Assembly: GCA_949592205.1 (NCBI GenBank)
Contig: CATIUR010000001.1
Span: forward strand, 215,394,250-215,458,249
Source of the DNA: Helichrysum umbraculigerum
Lineage: Eukaryota > Streptophyta > Magnoliopsida > Asterales > Asteraceae
Direction: 5' to 3'
DNA: 64,000 bases
Position numbers and translations under genes: made by a program. Positions 1 to 12,002 of the stretch are shown piece after piece. The notes under the pieces were generated by a model. That model saw nothing but the letters and a program-made list of their open reading frames with translations. It did no database searches and was not told the origin of the DNA. Position 1 is the stretch's first letter. Every line of letters starts with the position of its first letter.

Positions 1-114
1 ATTTTCGTTTCCCTCCAGCATGATTTCTTCTTCTGGTACGATGTTCTCATCGAGATACGTGTACTGGATTTGTTCCCCGTGGACTTGGTCACTATCAGAC
101 ATGTAGTCGTCCAT
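1..114 (-). CDS. Start of a leader ORF in the Ty3-type element (partial)
   Basis: The first ATG after the primer-binding site that opens a frame continuing to the window edge is at 112-114 on the minus strand. It gives 38 acidic residues rich in Asp and Glu, beginning MDDYMSDSDQ. It lies about 590 bp downstream of the primer site. The complete element at 39756 also has a separate ORF between primer site and gag, so this may be the start of gag or an extra leader ORF. I do not recognise the peptide. Confidence 0.4.
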   Translation of the reverse strand, partial: MDDYMSDSDQVHGEQIQYTYLDENIVPEEEIMLEGNEN

Positions 115-691
115 TTGGGAATTCGCGGCTTTGAGTTCTATAGAAATGACAGAGAGAGGATTTTAGTCCTTGGAAGTACGTTGCTTCCGGGTGTTAGATG
201 TGATTTTCATAAAATCATTAGAGTGCGCCACAAGGTGGTGTGACGGTAATCAAGTCTGTCATGGTCGGTGCAAACCGCTGAGAGAAATTCGTAAGTGTCA
301 CCAGAGAAACGTCGGCTATCTCTATAGCGAGTGTGTTTACGTGCGAGGCCTATTCATATATATTCAATATATAATAGCTTAGTAGCATAGTCAGCGAGTG
401 AGGCCTATGTATGTATATACTCGTATATCACATAATAGCCTAGAGTATGTCTAGCACATAACAAGTAAGAGTCTCGGTTCTCTCGTGGTCAGAGTCTACT
501 AACGCATTCCTGTTCGACATAACCATTTCAGACCTCACATCATTTTTCCTTAATTGTACATAGTTGATCAGGCTATGTTAAATTAAAGTCGTATGATGTA
601 ATTCCTGAACCAATCATGCTTAGTAAGGAAATACTGCCTAATGGTCATAGTCTAGGCCCACTAAATGCAACCTAGTTCACTATAACCTTAG

Positions 692-703
692 GCTCTGATA
701 CCA
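692..703 (-). other. Primer-binding site (initiator Met tRNA type)
   Basis: Read on the minus strand the sequence is TGGTATCAGAGC, the classic plant Met-tRNA primer site, three bases downstream of the LTR end. It fixes the orientation and shows that 707-3106 is the 5' LTR. Confidence 0.9.
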
Positions 704-706
704 ATC

Positions 707-3106
707 TGTAACACCCCGAAAATTTACTGTTTTGCGGAAGCATACCTGGGTGTTACTAATCAATATACAAAGCACAAGATATACAGCAAACGACCTCTAA
801 ATGAGACGTTTTGTAAATTAGTTACATTCCATAGATATAATGTTTGAAAACTTAGTGTTTTCGTATACAAAATGTAGTTTCCCCTAGAGTCCATGCGTAT
901 AGCGGGAGATTCTATTACATAATCAAAATATACAAAAGATAATGCTAAGAATCTCCGTTAATGCAGTTGTGTTGAAATCATGCGACTCTAGCTAAAATCC
1001 TGGAGTAATCCTACTCCATCCGGGTACCTGAGAAAACATGCTAAAAAGTGTCAACCAAAAGGTTGGTGAATCTCACAGGTTTGTAAATAATATCAGTTTT
1101 GAACACGAGCTTTCGTCAGTAATGCCCGTAGGCGTAAAATCAGCAATTTCAATCCAGAAATCGTAAACCAGTATTTGCAATCCCGCAAATGTAAGTAAGT
1201 AAGTTTATACCGTTGCCATGAGGCTCATAATCGAAGCTTAACCCGTAAATAATATGTTTGCTCCCGTGACATGCTCGTAAGTGAGCAAGCATCAGTAACG
1301 AATAAGTTGTCACCCGTTTATACGTGTAAATCGGTACGTGGTAGCGCTACTGCCCCGGGTGGGGAGGGTCATTTCCCTAATGGATCCATTAACTACTGTT
1401 CGCGCTTAAGTCCATAACTAACGATATATGATGGAGAGACTTCTGTTTGTAAGTAAACTCATGCAATTCCGTTTGGTATAGTAAACAGTTTAGTACTTGT
1501 GTTCAGGAAAAAGTAGTAGCATGTATCTCCCCCAATAAGATAAAACAGTAAAAGTGGGGCCGTAAGACTCACCTGAGTCTTTGCAAGTACGTTTATACCA
1601 ATAAACGAGTAAGTAATATCAACTGTAGGTTCTCCGAACCCGTAACCTTCAAATGCCTAAACATATAAAGTTAAGTAAGTAGATGTCTCGCAAGACCATC
1701 TAGGCTAGTTGTTTACACAACTCATTATGTCCAAGTGTTTGTTTAGTAATCCGTTTGTAGTTTGAAAACAAATATGGCCCGTTGGTGACGGTTTGTAATA
1801 ATGATTCAAAGCGTTATCATTTATAACGCAATTTAGTGTAATTGTAATTGAAAGTATGCTCTATGACGTTTGTTAAGTCGTATGACATAAGTATTTGAAG
1901 TTGTGTAAGTTCGACACTTAGTAAAATCTGACTTTTCAAGGTTCTGGTTTGTGCGACGTAGCATGCGACGTAGCATGCGACGTAGGGTGCGACGTAGGGA
2001 GGTACGTCGCATGATGCGACCTTCGCAAATCAATGCGACGTAGGTTCGGTTTGCGACGTAAAAGTCTACGTCGCTATGTGCGACGTCCGCAAGTTAATGC
2101 GACGTAATAGGCTGCGTCGCTAGTGCGACGTTGGGATTTTTGTGCGACGTAGGCCGCGACGTCGCTAAATGCGACGTTGTGAGGTGTAATGCGACGTTTT
2201 GAGCTACGTCGCAGATAGTCCAGCGTCTCTGCGACGTAGCGGTCTGATCGGAATTTGGTGGCCGGAAAATCGGTCGAAAAGCTTCCGTTCGGTCCAAATC
2301 TTTTACCCAACCCATTTTTGGACATTTTAAGCATATATAAACCATAAAAACGTAAAAATGAGCAAAAACGGAAAGTTTCGGGTTTTGTCGGAAACTTACA
2401 AAATGTCGGATAGAAAATCCGAAAAGATAGGAATGTAGATCGTGTTGTCGTGGTCACTTTTCTCCAAAAGAGTGGTATGATTCGGCGAAGTTTCATGGTG
2501 TTATTTTGCGATTTTAGTGATGAAATTGGTTTGGTGATTTGAAAGTAAAAGAAAGAGAGAGAGAGAATGGAAAATGAAAATGGGGAAAAAAAGAAGGAAA
2601 GTGGTGATTTAGGTGGGAGATCCCCACCGTTTTCAGTGTACGCCCCGCGCTCCGTGCGGTGTTCGTTTTCTCCGTCATTTAGGCATTATATCAAGCAGTT
2701 ATATTTTTAAAAGGTGACGGGAATGTTTTAATGAAATACCTTGAAATTAATTAATTATAAAAACATTTGTCGAAGTATTAAAATTCTTAACGCGCGTTTA
2801 ATACGTATTCGTTAAATTATTTAAATTGTCGTCGTGGTATTATAAATAATGTTTGTTCGCTGTGTATTTTATAAAATACGTTCTCATTATTTAGGTAAGT
2901 TTCTGTCACCAACGTCCAAGTAACTGTGTCGGACTCCGTCCGGTTAATTCGTACGATTTATCCAAATCGCGTAAAAACACACATATATATATAAATCAAC
3001 TTATACATATACAAGTAGAGCCTGTAATTAGTCCTATTACATACTAATTACAACTAGTTACAATCAATTAGGCATAAATAATTATCCTAATTTAGCAGGT
3101 GTTACA
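707..3106 (-). repeat. 5' LTR of the left Ty3-type element (2,400 bp)
   Basis: Bounded on the minus strand by TGTAACA and TGTTACA. It has no convincing gene; short ORFs at 1833-2033 and 2074-2496 fall in the inverted-repeat array. The distal half (roughly 700-1700) is recognisably similar to the LTR of the complete element at 39756 (same text around 'TGGTTGACAC', 'GATGGTCTTGCGAGACATC' and 'CAAGATAT'). Confidence 0.85.
1947..2245. repeat. Dense array of TGCGACGTA / TACGTCGCA motifs in the LTR
   Basis: About 300 bp in which a 9-10 bp CG-rich motif recurs in both orientations (TGCGACGT and ACGTCGCA), separated by 5-20 bp. The inverted copies could form many short hairpins in LTR transcripts. 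The same motif recurs in the LTRs of the complete element (40608-40886 and 48458-48736). Confidence 0.9.
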
Positions 3107-4467
3107 GAATCTTACATACTAGCTCAAACAGCCAAGTAAGCAAACCACCACACTAACATGGCAAGATATCTCAACAGATTCATCATATCAAAGTAATACT
3201 ATAAATTACTTGTTGTAAATCAAATCATTACAACTAAATCACACTGAGGTTACAGATCCACTCACCGACACCTCAGGCCTCCACTCAGTAGTCTAATATC
3301 ACTGAGTCTTCTCCACATATGAGAATTTACAATCAAATATAAGTTAGTAATCCATATCAATACATAACTTATATCAATCCATACTATTAGGAACTTAACA
3401 TAATAATATGAATATTACTAGTTCCTAATCATATATTAGTTATTACAACATAACTATTATCATATATGAACCTGAACATATATCAAATAACAATCACATT
3501 ACTTATAAAAAATCAAACAAGAAATGTGACACCAGCCTATCAAGCCGCCGGCTTTTCTAAGAAGCCGCCGGCTTCAAACCACCACCCGCCGGCTTCACCT
3601 TCCAAACCGCCGGGTCGATTACCAAATGTGGTAACAGAACTAAACTTCGTTTTAAAGCTTACACTACCCGCCGGGTCGGGTTTATACCCGCCGGTTTCCT
3701 ACAAAATATCACAAGCCGCCGGCTTGGCTTATGAAGCCGCCGGCTTCGGCTAACAAGAACAAGCCGCCGGCTTGGCCAAAGAAGCCGCCGGCTTCTGGCC
3801 TCGTCCCAGCCCAGCACGAACAGCAGAAACCCTAACTCGCAATTTTATATCCAAATCACCAAAAACACGATTTTAAACGGTTATAAACGACTACTAACAT
3901 TGCATAATCAATATATAACCTTTATAACATGTTTCTAACATCTAAGTCTCTCAAATCATCAATTTACCCAAATTCAATCAAAATCAAATTCTTAAATACA
4001 TCAAGAACACTTACTATTTGAAGAATCTGATTATGATAATCTGATGATTATGAAGTTTCACGAGGATCACAACTTCCTGATTTGATTTCTGGATTGATTT
4101 GGAGGTTTTCAGAGAGTTTCTGTGAGTTTTTGGAATGAAAATGAATAACTTCCTAAAAAGGAAAGTTATATAAATAGAAACTTAAGTCGGTTCCTCAACC
4201 GACCTTCTATTATACGGGTATAATTTAATACCCCATCTCAATCTATTGCCTGGAACCCGAAAACCATTTACGAGTCCAAACATTTTATTGCACCGTCAAC
4301 TATATTAATTTACAACAATTAATAATTTACTTATCACATTGGAATATTCGACTCCTATTCCAATTATTTCAACTATTTCAAACAATATTATTTCCAAACA
4401 CATTTAAATACATATTTAAATCAAGAAATAATATATAAACAACTAGGTCCATTTCGAGGATGTTACA
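3107..4467 (-). repeat. LTR fragment of the LARD family, older copy
   Basis: Co-linear with the LARD LTR (compare 56580-58032), sharing 'AATCTTACATACTAGC', the block around TTACAGATCCACTCACCG, and the end CAACTAGGTCCATTTCGAGG followed by ATGTTACA. The sequence after 4467 is not the polypurine tract of that family, so this is either a 5' LTR whose body is left of the window or a solo LTR. Its missing left part was displaced by the Ty3 element. Confidence 0.8.
3536..3800. repeat. Array of AAGCCGCCGGCTT-like near-palindromes
   Basis: At least eight copies of GCCGCCGGCTT or its complement, in a region where the younger LARD LTRs instead carry AACGCGATCC/GGATCGCGTT hairpins. The position in the LTR is conserved but the sequence is not. 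Confidence 0.85.
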
Positions 4468-6858
4468 TCTGAGATCGGTGACAAAATAAAAACTTTAACC
4501 AATGCTGGCCTGCATCACTCTCAGTTGCTGTCAACTCAATCAAAAGCCCTATCTGACTTCACTACCACAACAAGAACGAACTTCATTACTCAGGATAAAA
4601 CCATCAAATTTCTCTCTGATCAACAAAAGAAATCTTCAGCTGCTGTTCTTGAATATATAAAAGCAAAAGATAAAATGATCTCCTCTATGACTGCACATCA
4701 TCAAGCTACAAAGGCTGAAGTTGCTGCCCTCCGAATCGACAACAAAAAGTTATATCGCTGGATCAAGGAGTGTGTAGCATCCTTCTATGATGAAATGGGG
4801 GAGAGAATAGTAGCTGATAATACAGATTTCATCTATGAAGATGCTGGTCACAAACAGGTTTTGTTGGAGTCTTTCTCTCTTAGGTCTATCCCTGAAAAGC
4901 CAGAACTTGAAGCTGCTGAAGTTGCTGAACTTTCTTGGATTGAGATGGATACTGAAGATGATGAATATGATTTTGAGGAAATTCATTTCCCTGAGTTTCA
5001 TCCAGATGAACTCAGGATGTATGATGGTAAAGTAAAAGAATGGGCTGCTGATGAGGCAGCAAGGATTGAGGAGGAGTCAGTGAGCTTTGATTTGGCTCGC
5101 TGGCAATGGATGAACAGGGAGGAGGATGAGCATGATGTCAATATGGATGATGGTAATGATGGTGATGATGGAAATAATGGTGATAACAATAATAACAATG
5201 ATGATGATGATAAGGACAATGGTGCTGATAAGAAAGAAGATGACACTGATGAAAACATGGAGGATCAGCTACCTATCTCTTCTGTTCTTACCAAACGAAA
5301 AAGGACTAGTGAATCTACCACATCTGAGCCTACCTCCTTCAAGCAAAGAAAGAAATCATTCACTGAGGAGGATGTATCAGCAACCATGTATCATCTCAAA
5401 ACCATACTTGAAAGCCCTGAATCACCAACTGGACCTCAATCAAACATTGTTATATCTGAGGTTAACCCACTCTCACTCAAAACCACTGAAGGCACAGAAC
5501 CAGAAAGTTACTACATCAGTAACTTTGCTGAAGAAATAGTCACAACACCAGTGACTACTGATAACCCACAACCAATAACGTTAGCCACTTCATTTCTTCC
5601 AACAACAACAATAACAACAACTCCACAAATTACCCTTCCAATAACAACCAAACAGAAGCAACAACAGTGACCACCACCTTATCTTCTCTGCACACAGCTA
5701 CTTCTTCACCAGAGATCACCATGCCAGAGACTTCTGCTCCAGCTCTTCTACTCTCTTCTGATTCTACATCAGGGAGCCTTCATAGCAATGAAACCAATGA
5801 AGAACGTATTGCTAGAAAGATGAAGGAGAGAAAAGAAATTGAACGACAAATGATATTGAAAATTATTGCTGAGGCAGAGGCCAAAGAAGAAGAAGAAAGA
5901 AAAAGGAAGTTAAAGGAACAATCTGATTCTGATCGTGCTTACCTTCTAAAATTAAGTGGAGATGAAGCAGTGAAAAGAGAAAGAGAGATGTTCTTGAAAA
6001 AGCAGCAAGAAGTTTTTGATTTCAATATGGCCAAGCTTCTTCAAGATGTTGAAAAATCTGAACTTCAGCGAGAACTCGATACTGAGAAAAAGGGCAAATG
6101 GTCGAAAAAGAAAAGGGGAGTAAATCCATCAGTGGATAAACTTTGGAACGAAATAGACAGAAAGAAGTATGCTGCTAGAATGGTTGGAAGATCAAATCAT
6201 GCACCTATCACCAAGGTAAATCTAAAAAAAGCCAAAGAATAAATCTCAAGCTCAGCTACTTATTCACAGAGGATTGGAGACTCAAGCTATCAATCTTGAT
6301 CAAGTCTGTAAGTTGCACAGGGAAGAATGGAATGAAATTAGACTTGTTATCAATCATTCCTCCAGTGCAGCTAAGAATGAAGTACTGAATGAGATTGACA
6401 GGTTATTCCAGAAGATGGTTGCACTTCAGCTACTTAGACCAGAAGATACCGTTATTTTTGGTGAAGATATAGTGCAGCCACCTAGCCCAAGGTATAGGTC
6501 AGATACCAGTAGCTTATACAGAGTTCCAAGCACTTCGAGGTTAAATTTTTCTATCCCTGATGGTGTGCCAATGATTGAGGGCACTGAGATAACTGATGGT
6601 GAAAAGGGACTCGTCTACAGAGACTTTAATGGAGTATTAAGATTTCAAAGAGAGTAAGAGCTTGAAAAGATTGATCATGAGCAGCTTGTATACTTGATCA
6701 GATCTGCCAGCATGCTTCCAAAGAATTCATTAATGAGAAAGGCTATTTTGGAAGAAGGATTAGCCAGACAGTTCAGATTTCTGCCCTCTACAGAGAAATA
6801 CGAACTAGCTGATGAGCTTGGCATTGTGAAAGAAGAAGAAATATGGAAAAATATTTAG
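4468..6858 (+). pseudogene. Decayed long ORF, acidic and coiled-coil protein of unknown function (retroelement-associated)
   Basis: The frame is already open where the LTR fragment ends, so the true start was cut off by that insertion. It reads to a stop at 5670, continues in another frame from 5667 to 6242, returns to the first frame at the A7 run near 6224-6230, meets an in-frame TAA at 6655 and ends at TAG 6856-6858: two frame changes and one stop, about 800 codons. The product is hydrophilic: helical Lys/Glu-rich N-terminus, an Asp/Asn-rich stretch at 5126-5260, a Ser/Thr/Pro region near 5440-5760 and a KER-rich coiled coil at 5800-6130. No gag, protease or polymerase motifs are visible. 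It is followed by a polypurine tract and LTR-like start near 7101, so it may be the ORF of a non-autonomous LTR element. Function unknown. Confidence 0.6.
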
Positions 6859-7100
6859 TTAATTTTATAATAGACTAGATTTATTGTAACTGAAATCACT
6901 TGTAATATCTATATGTTGCAGTTCAATAATATCTGATCTTTTGAGAAAACCAAAGTGCAAAACTCAGATTATGTTAAAAGAATCCAAAAAGAAAATTGAA
7001 TGGATCACAAGTATAAGTCACTGAATGTTTAAATCCTTAAACACTGACTATAAACTTTATCAGCAACGAGTTTGTCTAGGGAGCTTTGATCACAATCATT

Positions 7101-7685
7101 TAGGGGGAGATTGTTGAGTCACTGGTCGCTGACCATGATAAGTCACTGGTCGCTAACCAACTCAATAATATACAACTCGATGAAGAAATGATTTATATCA
7201 AAGCTGCTGTTGCTGAAGACTGGTACCCACTGATCCTACTCATTCTACTTCTGGATTTAACATGCTGAGGAAGATTAAAACTCAACTTTGTGTGTCGCTA
7301 ATTCAAGCAGCGAGAGTTTTGTATCTTCATATTGAATAAGGCAAAAGTCACTGCCCAAATAATAGCTAGTCACTAAAGAACAATACTTCAAGTCATTCTA
7401 CAAGAGCATGTTAGCTCGCAGTGAGTGAGGAGAGTTACTGCATCTTCAGTGACTATTCAATAAAGCTTCTTAAACTACAAGTACAAAAAGTACTGTACTT
7501 ATATACATCAGCAAGAGTCTCTCGTACTTAAAGAATGTCTGAAGGATTACGTGGCAGCAAGTGATTGGTTTTAAGGAAGAGAGATATTTGCGGTAACAGA
7601 ATTGGGACCCGCAGAATGTCGGTTCATCAGAGATCAAGCCAATCAAGCAGCGACACGTGTCATTCCAAGATCCTATTTTATAGGA
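7101..7685 (+). mobile_element. Probable polypurine tract and truncated 3' LTR of a copia-like non-autonomous element
   Basis: TAGGGGGAGA followed by TTGTTGAG is the usual plant Ty1/copia junction between polypurine tract and 3' LTR. The LTR would start at 7112. A motif, GTCACTGGTCGCT, is repeated twice at 7117-7155. No matching LTR end or 5' LTR is found; it is cut by the tandem repeat unit at about 7686. Confidence 0.5.
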
Positions 7686-7723
7686 GATATTTTAGGTATT
7701 AAAAATAAATATAAAACTACTTG

Positions 7724-7754
7724 CCCGTGTGTATACACGGGTTTGAAAGCTAGT
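7724..7754 (+). mobile_element. Helitron-type 3' terminus
   Basis: A perfect hairpin, CCCGTGT-GTAT-ACACGGG, is followed after eight bases by CTAGT, the diagnostic Helitron 3' end. A second copy is at 8743-8773 in unit B. The matching 5' TC end was not found. Confidence 0.6.
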
Positions 7755-9207
7755 GATACTATAACCGGTAAACTAAAAACACTTTTAAGTAGGAATTAAC
7801 ATCATAATTGTACGTATTTGTATATAAAAATTGAAAAAAGATAAATTAATTAAATTATTTAATTTAATTATACGGTTATAAAATAATTATTAACGACTTT
7901 AATTGAAATGTATTGGGGAACAAATCACCATTAAATTACATGAACCATATTCGTGAGATTAAAAAACTATTTTTCCATGTATTAATTTATACTACTAATG
8001 TTAATAATGGGTAATTATTATAGAACTTAAAGGGCATTCATGTCTTTTTTATATGACTCATTTTACTATTTAGGTAGTCAAGTTTTGAAAAAGAAAACAA
8101 TGGTCATAATTAATTACCCTTATACATTTAATGACCATGATTACTTTTAAGTTATCTATATTTAAAATGACTACATAATTTAGATTTTCTTTTATATATA
8201 TAAAGAGATAGTAACTGACTTTTTACATTAATAGGATGATCATCATCTAACGTATGCCCCCTACAGCCAAACAATGTACGTCTCAGTTATTAGATTCAAA
8301 ATCATACAGGAAACACATATTACATATTTTCAAAACACAAACAAATACTATGATTAATCATCACACCATTATCACTATCAACACCTCTCATTGTTAGTGT
8401 CATTGTTCCACTACATAGCGCGGGTCAATGCTAATATATTTATAATGATACATATTAGAGGTTGAGTTTCTCATTTAATTTATCTAGGGTTTTTAGATTT
8501 ATCAAATCAAGATTACTCACATGTGATTACTAAACTTGTATTTCCTAAATGTGATTATACAAAGGTGCTTATAACTATTGATTTGAATTAAACATTTGAT
8601 TGCATAAATAAACACCATACACATGTCACTAGGAATTAGTGTTAAGTCGCTGTGAATTTTAAATTATGAGTTTCAAGCAATACCCAATAGAAAATAGAAA
8701 AAAAGATATTATACGTATTAAAAATAAATATAAAACTACTTCCCCGTGTGTATACACGGGTTTGAAAGCTAGTGATACTATAACCGGTAAACTAAAAACA
8801 CTTTTAAGTAGGAATTAACATCATAATTGTACGTATTTGTATATAAAAATTGAAAAAAGATAAATTAATTAAATTATTTAATTTAATTATACGGTTATAA
8901 AATAATTATTAACGACTTTAATTGAAATGTATTGGGGAACAAATCACCATTAAATTACATGAACCATATTCGTGAGATTAAAAAACTATTTTTCCATGTA
9001 TTAATTTATACTACTAATGTTAATAATGGGTAATTATTATAGAACTTAAAGGGCATTCATGTCTTTTTTATATGACTCATTTTACTATTTAGGTAGTCAA
9101 GTTTTGAAAAAGAAAACAATGGTCATAATTAATTACCCTTATACATTTAATGACCATGATTACTTTTAAGTTATCTATATTTAAAATGACTACATAATTT
9201 AGATTTT

Positions 9208-9453
9208 CTTTTATATATATAAAGAGATAGTAACTGACTTTTTACATTAATAGGATGATCATCATCTAACGTATGCCCCCTACAGCCAAACAATGTACGT
9301 CTCAGTTATTAGATTCAAAATCATACAGGAAACACATATTACATATTTTCAAAACACAAACAAATACTATGATTAATCCTCACACCATTATCACTATCAA
9401 CACCTCTCATTGTTAGTGTCATTGTTCCACTACATAGCGCGGGTCAATGCTAG
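9208..9453 (+). mobile_element. Possible mini-Helitron in unit B
   Basis: GCGCGGGTCAATGCTAGT at 9437-9454 has the CTAG(T) end preceded by a GC-rich stem, as in the Helitron ending at 39314. A possible 5' end is the TC just before TTTTATATATATAAAGAG. In unit A the same site reads CTAA. The 3' end is reasonable, the 5' end a guess. Confidence 0.35.
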
Positions 9454-9721
9454 TATATTTATAATGATACATATTAGAGGTTGAGTTTCTCATTTAATTT
9501 ATCTAGGGTTTTTAGATTTATCAAATCAAGATTACTCACATGTGATTACTAAACTTGTATTTCCTAAATGTGATTATACAAAGGTGCTTATAACTATTGA
9601 TTTGAATTAAACATTTGATTGCATAAATACACCATACACATGTCATTAGGAATTAGTGTTAAGTCGCTGTGAATTTTAAATTATGAGTTTCAAGCAATAC
9701 CCAATAGAAAATAGAAAAAAA

Positions 9722-10015
9722 GATTTTCGTTGAACGCATATCATGTGACACGGTGTCTTCAATCAAAAAGAGATAATGTTAGTTCTAATGATGTAATTTT
9801 TTTTTTTTTTAAATGACATCTTTAAATAATGAACAAATAAAGATACAGACATCATAGCCAAAATAATATCTAAAAAGCCCACATTAAGATATGACTACAC
9901 GTACACCCAAATTTATAGTGTCAATTTACGAACCAATTATAGCACCTTAGATGACCCTGGTCAAGGAGGGGAAAAATCCATTTCATCTTTTGCAAAGTTT
10001 TACTATTAGAATAAG
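9722..10015. other. Intergenic, nothing recognised
   Basis: AT-rich sequence with an A/T homopolymer near 9799. No ORF, terminus or repeat recognised. Confidence 0.6.
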
Positions 10016-10529
10016 GTTCAAATGAATACAACATTGTGTGAGAATGAGATAATCAATAGAAATGCGTCACGTGTCATAAAACTCACTTTCCCTCACGTTT
10101 TTAAAAATTAAATATCTCATAAACGGTAAGTCGGAAAATCATAAAAATTGCACCATAAAAATCAGCATTTCTTCTCTTCGATTGGAGATATGACAAAGCA
10201 TACTTTCGACGAACTTTTTTTTTTCGTTTTTCAGTGGGTTTTGAAAACAAGTAACACATGTGATACAAGCGAGTAACACATGTGTTACTAAATTTGTACA
10301 ATTTGTAAAACTAAAAAAAAAGTCGTCGAAAGTATACCTTGTTAGATGTCTAATCGAAGAGAAAATAAATACTGATTTTTATGGTGCAATTTTTTTAATT
10401 TTTCAATAAGGCATTCTTGAGTTATTTAATTTTTAAGAACATGGAGGAAAATAAGTTTTATGACACGTGACGCATTCTTATTAGTTCTCTAATTCTCATA
10501 AAAAATTTTCTCATACTCATTTGAAGCTG
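10016..10529. mobile_element. Foldback MITE with inverted arms of about 230 bp
   Basis: The left arm starts GGTTCAAATGAATAC and the right arm, read in reverse, GCTTCAAATGAGTATG. Both arms share 'AATGCGTCACGTGTCATAAA' and GCACCATAAAAATCAG. No clear target duplication found. The tip resembles the elements at 38089 and 50229. Confidence 0.75.
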
Positions 10530-10722
10530 ACTCTTCACTATTAGTATTATTATTAATCCGAATTCCGAATGAACTAGTATGAAACTAACCAAGCTTTTAA
10601 GGAAGGGGATTGATAAATACAACATAGGTTTTGTTAAATACAACAAAACTGTGCATTGTGCACTTGTACTGTATGCATAAATATCATTATTTTGTGTTGT
10701 ATGCATCAAAACTTTTCTTGTA

Positions 10723-10854
10723 GGGTGATGATACGTACACCACCTCTTTTTAGCCGTACACCACCAAATGTGCTTCAGGATGTTGTATTGTACAAAACTG
10801 TAAAGCACGTTAGTGGTGTATGGCTAAAAAAAGTTGGTGTACGAATCACCACCC
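10723..10854. mobile_element. Short Mutator-type MITE
   Basis: 132 bp with inverted arms (GGGTGATGATACGTACACC; the other end in reverse GGGTGGTGATTCGTACACC) and an imperfect 9-bp duplication, TTTCTTGTA at 10714-10722 and TTTGTTGTA at 10855-10863 (8 of 9). Confidence 0.7.
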
Positions 10855-10863
10855 TTTGTTGTA

Positions 10864-11670
10864 TATATTAACACCCTTTAAGGAAACTGGAACAAAAATC
10901 TTTGATGTTGTCCTTGTCCATATGATGTGGGTTTGGGTGACCTCCTAATCCAGCTCTTTTAAAAGACCCATCAATTGGCTCACTTTTCTATAGCCCAATA
11001 GAATTTGTTGTGATTGTGTCTAAATCCATATTGGGGGCCCAAGTACAATTGGCCCATTGCTAGCCTTTGTAAAATCATAAAGTGACGTTTTACCACGCCC
11101 GTAGTTTCCTTCCTCTCCTTCTCTTTCTGGGCTCGCTTCTCTCATCTCTAGTTTTTCGTCTACTTCTTTCATCTCCGCAATCATATACATATTCTTTCTA
11201 ATAAGAGAAAGCATAGATCTTTAATAAGTTGGCTACTCGCTTTCGCTCTTTCTCCCAACCAGTCGCGAGGGTTCCGGGCATGAGAACGCAAGTGCCGGAA
11301 TCAAACAAAAGGTCCGAACGTCCGAGGACGAAAGAGAAAATGCTCCGCGGGGAAGTCGTTTCCATCTAGGATAGCGTATTCATGCCGGTTTGACGTCAGC
11401 CATGAAATCCATCACTATACCGAGCAAATCATGGGCTAATTTACCTTGATGATTCCTTTTCTTGCAAAGCTTATATTGAGAACTTACTTCAAGTTTTATT
11501 TCATTATTTCTGGAATTTAGGATCGTTCTTAAATGATGTGGCACCGATTTTCACCATATGGAATGAAAAGAATAATAAACTTTCATGCGTTTTTTACAAG
11601 TATGTAATGCACTGCGACATATACGATAATAATACGTACAGTGCATGATACACAGAAAAACTTATTTTAG
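10864..11670. other. Downstream flank of the NAC gene, with a GC-richer segment at 11225-11420
   Basis: No gene recognised. The stretch 11225-11420 is clearly more GC-rich than its surroundings and has no repeat structure. It could be an organelle-derived insert or a conserved fragment of another element, but I cannot assign it. Confidence 0.4.
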
Positions 11671-12002
11671 CTAGCTCTCGTCGACATCTTTGTCTTCTTC
11701 ATCTTCTGTAACCCCCATTTTCAGCCTCATTGACATTGGATCGCTCTTTTTTCTATAGATCTTACATAAAACATAATCAAGCTGCATAAAGCAAAAAAGA
11801 TAAGTTACATCAACTGACATTACAACACAAACTCTTTGGAACAAAGTGAATAGAAAATTTCAAGACCTTCAAATCGTCATCATAAAACCTTCGTTGTAGA
11901 TTGTAAACAGCTACATATTCTTCCATGATCCAATATGTTTTAGTCCCGTTTGGTGGATTCCCTTCATAATAAACCAACCACTCTTTCGTACCAATTTTAG
12001 TA

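Larger units (their letters stand above)
1..3106 (-). mobile_element. Ty3/gypsy-type LTR retrotransposon, 5' end only (runs off left edge)
   Basis: A minus-strand element. Its 5' LTR lies at 707-3106, its primer-binding site at 692-703 and its leader at 115-691; the body continues left of position 1. The leader next to the primer site is clearly similar to the leader of the complete Ty3 element (about 42083-42300), so the two are related families. The LTR ends in TGTTACA, and flanking sequence from 3107 onward matches the interior of the LARD LTR (about 56580 onward), so this element inserted into an older LTR. Gag-pol is not visible, so its integrity is unknown. Confidence 0.85.
7686..9721 (+). 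repeat. Tandem duplication of a 1.02-kb unit
   Basis: Unit A 7686-8704 and unit B 8705-9721 have a period of 1,019 bp and differ at only about half a dozen positions by eye (for example TTGCCCG/TTCCCCG, GCTAATA/GCTAGTA and a 2-bp deletion). No gene is seen. The units carry Helitron-type 3' ends, listed separately. Confidence 0.9.

Noticed and set aside
4998..5258. Ser-rich minus-strand ORF
   Set aside because: Shadow of the acidic GAT-rich coding stretch on the plus strand.
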